This document shows, one piece after another, positions 56,796-64,000 of a DNA stretch of 64,000 nt (position 1 is the stretch's first letter; each line of letters opens with the position of its first letter). Under the pieces are notes generated by a model that ran no database searches, had not been told where the DNA came from, and was given only the letters and a program-made list of their open reading frames with translations. The translations under genes were made by a program, and so were the position numbers. The DNA comes from Faecalicatena orotica (GTDB taxonomy: Bacteria; Bacillota; Clostridia; Lachnospirales; Lachnospiraceae): NCBI RefSeq assembly GCF_003149245.1, contig NZ_QGDL01000002.1, positions 124,001-188,000 of the forward strand, read 5' to 3'.

Positions 56796-58316
56796 ATGGG
56801 ACTTGCTTTTCGGGATATATCGAAACATTATGGGGCAGTAGTGGCAATAAAACAGGCACAGATGGAGATAGAAGAGGGGGAGGTCAGGGCGATATTGGGA
56901 GGAAACGGGTCCGGGAAATCGACTCTGGCGAAGGTGATAGGCGGCCTGATCGGACGTGACAGCGGAGAAATCCTGTTTCAGGGGAAACCTATTGACTTTA
57001 AGTCCCCGAAAGATGCGAAAAAGCATCATGTCATTATGACAAGCCAGGAACTGAGCCTTTTTGGAAATCTGACTGTAGAAGAAAATATCTGCATCTGTGA
57101 TGTCCCGGTGAAGGGGAAATTTACAGACAGAAAGAAACTGAAAGAAGAGGCTGTAACAATCCTGAAACGGATGCATCTGGAATCTCTGCTGGGGAAGAAA
57201 GTGGAGGAGCTGGCGGCTAACCAGCAGTATATGGTGGAACTGGCAAAGGCTCTGGTACAGAAACCAAAGATTCTGATTATCGATGAGATTACATCCGCGC
57301 TGTACCGGGAAGATGTGGAAATCGTAGATGATATTATCCGGGAGCTTAAGAAAACAGGGTGTATTGTCCTGTTTATTTCTCATCGAATGGTGGAATTGTA
57401 TGCCATGTGTGACAGTGTAACGATCATGAGGAACGGGGAGACTCTGGGGACTTACCCGATGCAGGAAAAGACTGAAGACGAGCTCCTTTCTCTGATGGTC
57501 GGAAGAAAGATCGAATCCTATCATGGTGAAGGAAAGCATCATCAGGGGACGAAGAGGGATGTATTTATACGGGCGAAGCATATTCCGATCCCGTCCTATG
57601 GAACGGTAGAAAGCCTTGAGATTGGAAAGGGAGAAATCATCGGTATCGCGGGTCTGCAGGGGCATGGCCAGACAGAGCTGATCAGGGCACTGTATGGTGT
57701 TTCAGGGGAAATTGAACTGGAGATCGACGGCAAGGCCCACAAGCTGCATAATGCGAAGCAGGCCGTAGCACAGGGCTTTGCCTTCATTTCCGGTGACAGA
57801 GAAAGAGACGGGACATTCCAGGAACGGAATCTGTCTGAAAACATAGCGGCGGTCCAGGAACTGGTTAAACACAAAAAGATCGGTAATGCAAGAGAAATAC
57901 TGGACAGTTTTCATGTCCGCTATGATAATCCGGGTGAGCTGATCACCTCACTCTCCGGAGGCAACCAGCAAAAAGTGGTGGTAGGCCGCTGGCTCTGTAC
58001 AAAACCTCGGCTTTTGCTGGTTGACGACCCGACAAAAGGGATTGACGTCAAGGCAAGGGGGGACCTTCATGAGGTATTTGCAGAACTTGCAAAAGAAGGA
58101 AATGCCGTAATCATGATATCCAGCGATGACGATGAACTGGTCAGCATCACGTCTATGGCAGAAACATCCAGAGTCATTGTCATGTATGAAGGAAAAGTAT
58201 CCGCGGTTCTGGAAGGGGATGCGATTAACAGAGAAAATATATCTGCTGCATCTATGCCTGTAAATACGATGCCGCAGGAAGGTGAAAAGAAAAGAGAGGC
58301 AGGTGCAGTAGAATGA
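56796..58316 (+). CDS. Sugar-type ABC transporter ATPase, two nucleotide-binding domains
   Basis: A 506-residue tandem ATPase. Domain 1 has Walker A GGNGSGKST (about 35-43) and Walker B LIIDEITSAL, where Pro of DEPT is Ile. Domain 2 has the degenerate Walker A GLQGHGQTE, the signature LSGGNQQKVVVGRWL (about 387-401) and Walker B LLLVDDPTKGIDVKA, with Asp in place of the catalytic Glu. Domain 1 signature is ELAANQQYMVELAKAL. GGAGG precedes ATG 56796. Both Walker B sites differ from the ATPase at 23628, so hydrolysis may be carried mainly by one site. Its stop overlaps the permease start. Confidence 0.9.
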   Translation: MGLAFRDISKHYGAVVAIKQAQMEIEEGEVRAILGGNGSGKSTLAKVIGGLIGRDSGEILFQGKPIDFKSPKDAKKHHVIMTSQELSLFGNLTVEENICICDVPVKGKFTDRKKLKEEAVTILKRMHLESLLGKKVEELAANQQYMVELAKALVQKPKILIIDEITSALYREDVEIVDDIIRELKKTGCIVLFISHRMVELYAMCDSVTIMRNGETLGTYPMQEKTEDELLSLMVGRKIESYHGEGKHHQGTKRDVFIRAKHIPIPSYGTVESLEIGKGEIIGIAGLQGHGQTELIRALYGVSGEIELEIDGKAHKLHNAKQAVAQGFAFISGDRERDGTFQERNLSENIAAVQELVKHKKIGNAREILDSFHVRYDNPGELITSLSGGNQQKVVVGRWLCTKPRLLLVDDPTKGIDVKARGDLHEVFAELAKEGNAVIMISSDDDELVSITSMAETSRVIVMYEGKVSAVLEGDAINRENISAASMPVNTMPQEGEKKREAGAVE

Positions 58317-59290
58317 ATAAAGTAAAGAAAGTTGTAACATGGAGTGCGTTTCCCTCCCTGCTGCTTTTTATCGTATTTCTTGCCATTAACGGTGCGATCA
58401 CAGGAGGGCTGAGCCTGTCATTTTTCCAGTCATTTATTGCGACTAATGCGGCGGCCATCTGCGTGGCAATAGGAGTTACCGCGACCATACTCGTAGCAGG
58501 TACGGATATTTCACTTGGTTCGATCGTATCTCTTGTAAATGTAATTATTGTGACCTTGTGTGAAAAGGGTTACTCTGTTGTGGCTGCGGCTTTGATCGCC
58601 CTCGGCTGTGCGGTTCTCTGCGGTATGATCAACGGATTCATCATCGGGGTCATGCGCGTCAACCCGCTGCTGACGACTTTTGCGACTTCTACGGCTTTTG
58701 CAGGGATTGCGCTGTGGATACTGCCCTACCCCGGAGGCTCGATTGATTTCAGCTTCGCGGACTGGTACAGCAGTAATTTGTTTGGTTTTATCCCCACACC
58801 GATCGTCCTGATCCTGATACTGGTACTCATTTGGGTCCTTGTGATGAAACTGCCGGCGGGACTACATCTGTTTGCGCTTGGAAAAGACGTAAAGAAAGCG
58901 TATGCGTCCGGCGTGAATGTAGTTGCGCTGAGGTTTTTCGTGCATACGTTTGCAGGGCTGGCCGCGGGTATTGCAGGAATCTGCATCAGCGCAAATACCT
59001 GCGCAGGCAGTCCGTCCATCGGGGCGAGCATGAGCATGAATTCCATCGCGGCTGCTGTTATCGGCGGTGTTTCACTGAACGGCGGGACCGGCAACATCTG
59101 GGGCGGCATTTTCGGGGCGGCGTTCTTAAGTATCCTTATTTCCATCGTGGTTTCCGCAAACTTAAGCTCCTTTGTCCAGAGTTTTATCCAGGGGCTGATA
59201 CTTCTGATTGGTGTTGTGTTCTCTATTATTGCGGCGGATAAGGAACTGAAAGCAAAGATAACCGGCGTATTTAAAGGAGGTGCAAAGTAA
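58313..59290 (+). CDS. ABC transporter permease 1
   Basis: A 325-residue ribose-type permease with about 10 helices. It has VAGTDISLGSIVSLVNVII (about 62-80), MRVNPLLTTFATSTAFAGIALW, FALGKDVKKAYASGVNV (the ATPase-docking loop, about 186-202) and AVIGGVSLNGGTGNIWGGIFGAAF. ATG 58313 overlaps the ATPase stop (ATGA). The extracytoplasmic loop YPGGSIDFSFADWYSSN is unlike most RbsC. With the second permease it likely forms a heterodimer, unlike the single-permease system at 25126. Confidence 0.9.
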   Translation: MNKVKKVVTWSAFPSLLLFIVFLAINGAITGGLSLSFFQSFIATNAAAICVAIGVTATILVAGTDISLGSIVSLVNVIIVTLCEKGYSVVAAALIALGCAVLCGMINGFIIGVMRVNPLLTTFATSTAFAGIALWILPYPGGSIDFSFADWYSSNLFGFIPTPIVLILILVLIWVLVMKLPAGLHLFALGKDVKKAYASGVNVVALRFFVHTFAGLAAGIAGICISANTCAGSPSIGASMSMNSIAAAVIGGVSLNGGTGNIWGGIFGAAFLSILISIVVSANLSSFVQSFIQGLILLIGVVFSIIAADKELKAKITGVFKGGAK

Positions 59291-60246
59291 TGGAAAAGAT
59301 AAAAAAGCTGAACAATCCATATCTTCCCGCGATTGTCGGGAGCATCCTGCTCATGATACTCGGTCAGGTACTGAGTTCCGGTTTTCTGTCCATGAATAAT
59401 ATTTCAAGTATCCTGATGACGGCTTCTATCCTGACAATGGCATCTATCGGGCAGGCAGCAGTCATCATTTCAGGAGACAGCGGGCTGGATATGTCGATTG
59501 GTGCAATTATGTCGATGACGGCACTGTTCGGTCCGATGGTGGCTGTAGGAAGTGGTGCACTTTCCTTTGCACTGATGGTTCCGGCTACGATTCTGATGGG
59601 GGCGGTCGTGGGACTTTTAAATGGCATTGGTGTGCAGGTATTAAAAGTGGTGCCCCTTGTCATGACGCTGATCATGTCGAGCGTTGTAAACGGATTTTCA
59701 ATTTTAGTTACGAAGGGGCAGCCGTCTGTCACGGTCAGCCCGGAGCTCCAGAGTATCTCGAGAACGCTTGTCGGCCCGCTGAGAATCCTGCCTACTGTAA
59801 TTATTATCCTGCTGGTTGTGTTGGAAGTTCTTTTCCTGCGCAGGAGCAGATACGGGAGAAGCCTGTTTCTCGCAGGGAATAACCGGAATGCCGCAAATCT
59901 GTGCGGGATCAACAGCCGTCTGGTCATTATACTGGCTTATGTTTTTGCGGGGGCGACCGCAGGGCTGGCGGGGTTAATGCTCGTCGGATACGCGGGCACT
60001 GCCCAGATGAACATGGCGAGCAGTTACACAATGCTCTCTGTCGCAGCAGTCGTAATAGGCGGGACAAAACTGACAGGAGGAAAGGGAACATTTATCGGCG
60101 GCGCGCTTGGATCACTGGTGCTGATCCTGATTACAAATATCCTTCAGGCGCTCAACATGGCAGCAGGGTTAAGGTCTCTGATACAGGGGATTATCCTGAT
60201 TGCAATTCTGATGGTTAACAGCAGGGCGCCGAAACTTCGTCAATAA
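59290..60246 (+). CDS. ABC transporter permease 2
   Basis: A 318-residue ribose-type permease: ISGDSGLDMSIGAIMSMTALFG (about 57-78), VVPLVMTLIMSSVVNGFSILV, LFLAGNNRNAANLCGINSR (docking loop, about 194-212) and VVIGGTKLTGGKGTFIGGALGS. The start ATG 59290 overlaps the stop of permease 1 (TAATG), with AAAGGAGG before. It completes the importer. Following it, a promoter with an operator-like motif leads to the LacI gene. Confidence 0.9.
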   Translation: MEKIKKLNNPYLPAIVGSILLMILGQVLSSGFLSMNNISSILMTASILTMASIGQAAVIISGDSGLDMSIGAIMSMTALFGPMVAVGSGALSFALMVPATILMGAVVGLLNGIGVQVLKVVPLVMTLIMSSVVNGFSILVTKGQPSVTVSPELQSISRTLVGPLRILPTVIIILLVVLEVLFLRRSRYGRSLFLAGNNRNAANLCGINSRLVIILAYVFAGATAGLAGLMLVGYAGTAQMNMASSYTMLSVAAVVIGGTKLTGGKGTFIGGALGSLVLILITNILQALNMAAGLRSLIQGIILIAILMVNSRAPKLRQ

Positions 60247-60280
60247 AGTTGGAAAATGGAGCCATAAAGTAAGAAAATGG
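60243..60280 (+). repeat. Tandem 17-bp direct repeat before the LacI gene
   Basis: ATAAAGTTGGAAAATGG (60243-60259) and ATAAAGTAAGAAAATGG (60264-60280), 15 of 17 identical, 21 bases apart, two helical turns. The second copy runs into operator D at 60271. Confidence 0.5.
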
Positions 60281-60309
60281 TTGATTTTGCGGGGATATTA
60301 GCATAAAAT
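60271..60309 (+). promoter_or_regulatory. Promoter of the LacI gene with operator D
   Basis: TTGATT (60281-60286), 17 bases, TAAAAT (60304-60309). AAGAAAATGGTTGATTTT (60271-60288) covers the -35, with the same layout as the lactonase promoter at 54637. Autorepression is likely. Confidence 0.55.
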
Positions 60310-60344
60310 CTGTATATCAGAGGAAATATAAGGAAACCAACTTT

Positions 60345-61361
60345 ATGAAGAATGGAAAATATAGCATTTCAGACGTTGCGGAAATGCTGGGTGTGTCAAA
60401 GTCGACTGTTTCCCGCGCAATCAACGGCAACAGTGGGGTGGGGGACGAGCTGCGGAAGAAAGTTCTGGATCTGGTGGACGAGATTGGTTACAAACCGAAT
60501 ACAATCGCCCAAAGCCTTAGCAGGGGCCGTGTCAATATTGTGGCTTTGATATTGGGAGATATAAGGAATCCTTTCTATGCGGATCTGGCTTTTAACATTC
60601 AGAGGATATTGAACAGTCATGGCTATATGGTCATGGTTTTTAACAGCGAATATGACGTCCAGCGTGAAATCGAATTTCTGAAATTAACAATACAATTTAA
60701 TTTTGCCGGGCTGATATTGATTACGGCCCAGACCGAGATCGTGGAGGACATGCTTCATTCGATGGATGTCCCTATGGTGCTTGTCAACCGTATTCTGCCC
60801 TCATATACAGGCGACTCTGTCCTGACGGATAATTTTCAGGCAGGGTATATGGCAGTGATGCATCTTCTGGAACTCGGACATAAGCATATCGGATTTGTCC
60901 GGGGGCCGGGAGTCTCTTCTGCATCCTCACAGCGTTTCGAAGGATACAGGCAGGCACTGCGTAACTTCAGCCTTCCTTTCAATGAAGAATATGTCTATGA
61001 AAGCGACCTGAAGATGGAAACCGGCATTACGCTGGCCCGGAATTTCGTGAAAGACTTAAAGGTACGTCCGAGCGCGATGGTTGTTGTCAACGATATGACG
61101 GCGATCGGATTCATCGACGGGTGCAGGGAAAATGGGCTTAGTATTCCGGAGGACCTTTCTATAGTGAGTTTTGATGATATCGAGTTTTCGGCCATGAAAG
61201 GGATTGAACTGACGACGATCAGCCAGCATGTGGATAAGATGAGCGAACACGCCGCAAGGCTGATGCTGAAGCAGCTGGAGGAAAAGGACGCAAAACCGGA
61301 GCGGGTCATTCTGGAACCGACGCTGGTCATAAGGAAGACAACCGGTCCATGCAAAGAATAA
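60345..61361 (+). CDS. LacI-family transcriptional regulator
   Basis: A 338-residue repressor. Helix-turn-helix SISDVAEMLGVSKSTVSRAINGN (residues 4-26), hinge YKPNTIAQSLSRGRV and sensor domain to the end (ISQHVDKMSEHAARLML, ILEPTLVIRKT). AAGGAAA is about 9 bases before ATG 60345. It closes the lactonase/ABC transcript region but has its own promoter covered by operator D. The same motif is present before the ligase and lactonase operons, so this protein probably governs the whole locus. Its effector would be the imported compound or a CoA-pathway intermediate. Confidence 0.9.
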   Translation: MKNGKYSISDVAEMLGVSKSTVSRAINGNSGVGDELRKKVLDLVDEIGYKPNTIAQSLSRGRVNIVALILGDIRNPFYADLAFNIQRILNSHGYMVMVFNSEYDVQREIEFLKLTIQFNFAGLILITAQTEIVEDMLHSMDVPMVLVNRILPSYTGDSVLTDNFQAGYMAVMHLLELGHKHIGFVRGPGVSSASSQRFEGYRQALRNFSLPFNEEYVYESDLKMETGITLARNFVKDLKVRPSAMVVVNDMTAIGFIDGCRENGLSIPEDLSIVSFDDIEFSAMKGIELTTISQHVDKMSEHAARLMLKQLEEKDAKPERVILEPTLVIRKTTGPCKE

Positions 61362-61369
61362 ATCATTGT

Positions 61370-61412
61370 CTGCCGCAGTGTGCTGTCAAATGCATGCTGC
61401 GGCAGTTTTTTT
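61370..61412 (+). terminator. Terminator after the LacI gene
   Basis: CTGCCGCAG (61370-61378) pairs with CTGCGGCAG (61397-61405), followed by seven T (61406-61412). Confidence 0.85.
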
Positions 61413-61426
61413 GTTCACCACATTTC

Positions 61427-61455
61427 TTGCACTTTCGTTCAGAATAGTGTACATT
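61427..61455 (+). promoter_or_regulatory. Promoter of the cysteine desulfidase-family gene
   Basis: TTGCAC (61427-61432), 17 bases, TACATT (61450-61455). The gene starts about 50 bases downstream. Confidence 0.4.
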
Positions 61456-61506
61456 TGTAATATGTGAATCGGATAGATTCCGGTATGTTTTGGAAGGAGA
61501 AGTCAA

Positions 61507-62781
61507 ATGAAAAAATCAGATGAAAGGTATAGTGCGTATGTACAGATTCTGAAAGAAGAACTGGTTCCTGCAATGGGGTGTACGGAGCCGATCGCGCTTG
61601 CATATGCTGCCGCAAAGGCGAGAGAAGTGCTGGGGTGCCTGCCGGAGAGGGTACATATCGGGGCAAGCGGGAGTATTATTAAGAACGTGAAGAGTGTCAT
61701 CGTGCCGAATACGGACCATTTAAAAGGGATTCCGGCGGCAGCGGTTGCAGGCATCATTGCAGGGCGCCCGGAGAAGGAACTGGAAGTTATCTCAGAGGTT
61801 TCCCGGGAAGAGATCGAAGAGATGCAGGAGTTTCTGGCGGAGAAGGAGATTAAAGTAGAGCATATTGACCACGGTATTACGTTTGATATTATCGTGACGG
61901 TTTCTGCAGGCGAGTCCTATGCACAGGTACGGATTGCGAATTACCATACGAATATTGTACATATTGATAAGGACGGTGAGATCCTGCTGGATATCCCGGT
62001 GCGCGGGGAGTCGGAGGAAGGGCTGACGGACCGCAGCCTTTTGACCGTGGAAGGAATCTGGGATTTCGTCCAGACCGTGGATGTGGAGGATATCAGGGAA
62101 GTTCTCCAGCGCCAGATCGATTACAATACCGCAATTGCTGAGGAGGGTCTGCGCGGGAATTACGGGGCGAATATTGGAAACGTGATTCTGGAGGCGTATG
62201 GGGACGACGTTAGAAACCGTGCGAAAGCGATGGCGGCTGCCGGTTCGGATGCGAGAATGAACGGCTGTGAGCTCCCGGTTATCATTAATTCCGGAAGCGG
62301 CAATCAGGGGATGACCTGTTCCCTTCCGGTTCTGGAATATGCAAAGGAATTAAAAGCAGACAGAGAAAAAATGTTCCGTGCACTGGCATTATCGAATCTG
62401 GTGGCGATCCATCAGAAGACGGGCATCGGACGCTTGTCCGCGTACTGCGGTGCGGTAAGCGCCGGAGCGGCAGCGGGCGCCGGGATTGCGTATCTGTGCG
62501 GCGGAGGATATGAGGAGATCGCCCATACAGTCGTGAATGCGCTTGCGATTGTATCCGGTATGGTCTGCGACGGTGCAAAAGCATCCTGTGCCGCTAAGAT
62601 TGCAGCGTCAGTTGATGCGGGAATCCTTGGATATAACATGTATATCCGCGGGCAGCAGTTCTACGGAGGCGACGGAATCATCACAAAGGGTGTGGAGAAG
62701 ACAATCCAGAATGTCGGCCGGCTCGGCAAGGAAGGAATGCGCGAGACAAACGAAGAGATTATTAAGATCATGGTAGAGTAG
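61507..62781 (+). CDS. L-cysteine desulfidase/L-serine dehydratase-like family protein (UPF0597)
   Basis: A 424-residue protein of the UPF0597/CyuA family, an oxygen-sensitive [4Fe-4S] enzyme that breaks L-cysteine to pyruvate, ammonia and sulfide in several organisms. The N-terminal cluster cysteine is in PAMGCTEPIALAYA (residue 25); others lie in the C-terminal half (YLCGGGYEE, VCDGAKASCAAKI). Core stretches are IIINSGSGNQGMTCSLPV (about 258-275) and LSAYCGAVSAGAAAGAG. AAGGAG precedes ATG 61507. The gene is 48 bases before the epimerase and may share its transcript. Confidence 0.88.
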   Translation: MKKSDERYSAYVQILKEELVPAMGCTEPIALAYAAAKAREVLGCLPERVHIGASGSIIKNVKSVIVPNTDHLKGIPAAAVAGIIAGRPEKELEVISEVSREEIEEMQEFLAEKEIKVEHIDHGITFDIIVTVSAGESYAQVRIANYHTNIVHIDKDGEILLDIPVRGESEEGLTDRSLLTVEGIWDFVQTVDVEDIREVLQRQIDYNTAIAEEGLRGNYGANIGNVILEAYGDDVRNRAKAMAAAGSDARMNGCELPVIINSGSGNQGMTCSLPVLEYAKELKADREKMFRALALSNLVAIHQKTGIGRLSAYCGAVSAGAAAGAGIAYLCGGGYEEIAHTVVNALAIVSGMVCDGAKASCAAKIAASVDAGILGYNMYIRGQQFYGGDGIITKGVEKTIQNVGRLGKEGMRETNEEIIKIMVE

Positions 62782-62829
62782 TCAGGCAGAGTCGCCATGA
62801 TGAAATGAATGAGAATGGAGGAACTGGAT

Positions 62830-63699
62830 ATGAAACTGGAAAATGAATATCTTTGTGTAGAGATTTCGGAGGAAGGCGCCGAACTCACAAGAATTTATGA
62901 CAAACAAAAGGAGACGGACGTGCTGTGGGAGGGTAATCCCGTTTACTGGAAACGGCATTCACCTGTCTTATTTCCAAATGTAGGAAAGACTTACCATAAT
63001 ACCGTGCGTATCCAGGGAACCCAGTATCCGACTTCTCAGCACGGGTTCGCAAGAGATAATACTTTCACATGTACGGTCTGTAAGAAAGACAGGGCCGAAT
63101 TTCTCCTGCATTCGAATGAGGAGACGATGGAAGTGTACCCGTTTGACTTTGAACTTTATATTTCCTATACTCTGACGGAAAAGACAGTCGAAGTAAAATG
63201 GAAGGTAAGAAATCCTTCCGATGAGACGATCTATTTCACCATTGGCGGACACCCGGCATTTCGTTTTGCAGAACAGGAGGGGAAGAAGGACGATTACTGC
63301 CTGCATTTCCCGGGAAAAGAAAGCCTGCAGTATATTCTGATTGATCCTAATTCAGGCACGGCAAACGTGGATGAGACTTTCGAAATGGAGCTTCAGGATG
63401 CCAAATATCCGTTGTCTGAACAACTGTTTGAGAATGATGCACTGATCTTCGATGACGGGCAGATAGAGGAAGTATGGATCTGCAGAAAGGACGGAACGCC
63501 TTATGTAGGCATGAAGTGTGAGGGATTCCCGAATTTTGGAATCTGGTCTGTCAAAGATGCTCCTTTCGTATGCCTGGAACCTTGGGCCGGAAGATGCGAC
63601 AACCGTGGATTTGAGGGGGACATATCCGAAAAACCCGGAATTAACAAGTTAGAAGGAATGGGAACATTTACGAAAACGTATCAGATTGTAGTTGCATAG
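62830..63699 (+). CDS. Aldose 1-epimerase family protein
   Basis: A 289-residue galactose-mutarotase-fold protein, close to the LacX/YeaD-type subgroup. It has RHSPVLFPNVGKTY (about 43-56), QHGFARDNTF, a conserved GGHPAFRF (about 139-146) and FVCLEPWAGRCD with the catalytic glutamate (about 256). It interconverts alpha and beta anomers of sugars or sugar phosphates. GGAGG lies 8 bases before ATG 62830, so the in-frame ATG at 62809 is not needed. It ends in a strong terminator at 63744. Confidence 0.88.
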   Translation: MKLENEYLCVEISEEGAELTRIYDKQKETDVLWEGNPVYWKRHSPVLFPNVGKTYHNTVRIQGTQYPTSQHGFARDNTFTCTVCKKDRAEFLLHSNEETMEVYPFDFELYISYTLTEKTVEVKWKVRNPSDETIYFTIGGHPAFRFAEQEGKKDDYCLHFPGKESLQYILIDPNSGTANVDETFEMELQDAKYPLSEQLFENDALIFDDGQIEEVWICRKDGTPYVGMKCEGFPNFGIWSVKDAPFVCLEPWAGRCDNRGFEGDISEKPGINKLEGMGTFTKTYQIVVA

Positions 63700-63743
63700 A
63701 TGATATCCGGCGATTAGCTGAAACAGTAGGACTGCCGGAGGGA

Positions 63744-63778
63744 AAGAAGCTGACACTGCGTGTGGAGGCTTCTTTTTT
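63744..63778 (+). terminator. Terminator after the epimerase
   Basis: AAGAAGC (63744-63750) pairs with GCTTCTT (63768-63774), with an inner ACAC/GTGT, and the T run continues to 63778. Confidence 0.8.
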
Positions 63779-63815
63779 CTGGGGAATTGCACTTGCTTCT
63801 ATCCCCCACCGGGGG

Positions 63816-63844
63816 TTGTGTCATAAAAATCACAATGATATACT
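63816..63844 (+). promoter_or_regulatory. Promoter of the lipoprotein gene at 63872
   Basis: TTGTGT (63816-63821), 17 bases, TATACT (63839-63844) with an extended TG at 63836-63837, close to the start codon. Confidence 0.55.
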
Positions 63845-63871
63845 GAAAAAAATGCGATACAGGGGGAAAAT

Positions 63872-64000
63872 ATGGGAAGAAAAGTGATCAGTATATTGTG
63901 TGCCGCCGGCCTTCTGGCGGGACTTTTGACGGGGTGTTCCGGAAAAAGCAGTGAAGAAAAACAGGCTGCGGATAAAGATAATAAAGATTCTGTCATTGTG
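63872..64000 (+). CDS. Lipoprotein, N-terminal part, runs off the window
   Basis: The 43 visible codons encode a basic start (MGRKVIS), a hydrophobic stretch (ILCAAGLLAGLL) and the lipobox LLTGC with Cys at residue 22, then a charged, serine-rich linker (SGKSSEEKQAADKDNKDS) entering VIV, the first strand of a folded domain. AGGGGG lies before ATG 63872. This is the usual opening of ABC substrate-binding lipoproteins in Clostridia, but another surface protein is possible because the rest is missing. Confidence 0.7.
   Translation, partial: MGRKVISILCAAGLLAGLLTGCSGKSSEEKQAADKDNKDSVIV

Noticed and set aside
56451-57665. 404-codon open frame on the minus strand across the ABC genes
   Set aside because: It is opposite two well-supported genes, has no ribosome site and no recognisable domain; it is an antisense shadow.
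1-64000. CRISPR array, rRNA, prophage or plasmid origin
   Set aside because: No regularly spaced repeats, no rRNA-like stretches, no integrase, terminase or replication-initiator genes were seen.

Overview
The window looks like the chromosome of a spore-forming, anaerobic, gut-type Clostridia, most likely Lachnospiraceae. The reasons are: sporulation genes of the clostridial type (SipL with SPOCS and LysM domains, SpoIIR); a run of HPr-like gene, dnaE, pfkA and murI; strong AGGAGG ribosome sites almost everywhere; a large share of sugar ABC and GPH-type transporters; and a dispersed GGGGTCAGACCCC palindrome. No rRNA, tRNA, CRISPR array or phage was found. The assignment is inferred from gene content, not from a marker-gene comparison.

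Layout. 1-1.6 kb: tail of an Asp/Glu racemase-family gene facing an M20 dipeptidase. 1.8-9.0 kb: inositol island, with a LacI regulator, then iolG, iolI, iolE, an IolH-like TIM barrel and a GPH sugar transporter fused to a cytidylate-kinase-like domain. Two near-identical CACGTG-centred palindromes lie on the promoters of iolG and iolI. 9.1-16.1 kb: a second module of the same plan, with an AraC regulator, two TIM-barrel isomerase/epimerase proteins, two Gfo/Idh/MocA dehydrogenases and a second GPH transporter; its substrate is unknown. 16.2-21.1 kb: plsC, a PrcB-like lipoprotein, sipL, and a TetR regulator with two flavodoxin-like reductases. 21.4-26.8 kb: LacI regulator with two perfect GGGAACGTTCCC operators, a ribose-type ABC importer and an SGNH esterase. 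26.8-27.5 kb: a 166-bp hairpin element that ends a decayed rhuM gene. 27.6-35.8 kb: ispE, GntR, spoIIR, CDF transporter, acyl-ACP thioesterase, and an ECF sigma factor with a membrane protein and an ABC exporter. 35.9-49.0 kb: housekeeping genes (S1-domain protein, two HPr-like proteins without the active histidine, dnaE, pfkA, murI, a membrane MutS-like ATPase, cardiolipin synthase, a trigger-factor-like lipoprotein). 49.2-61.4 kb: a divergent catabolic locus. Leftward lie an acyl-CoA ligase, a CoA-transferase, an SDR and a thiolase; rightward lie a metallo-beta-lactamase lactonase, a five-part ABC importer set and a LacI regulator. 61.5-64 kb: cysteine desulfidase-family protein, aldose 1-epimerase and the start of a lipoprotein.

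The most interesting items are the transporter-kinase fusion (6940-9018), the uncharacterised second dehydrogenase/TIM-barrel module (10506-16051), and the lactonase/acyl-CoA locus. In the last, three promoters carry the same operator-like motif, so the regulator at 60345 probably controls the whole unit. Coordinates of coding regions include the stop codon. Starts were moved inward where a Shine-Dalgarno sequence decided between candidates.
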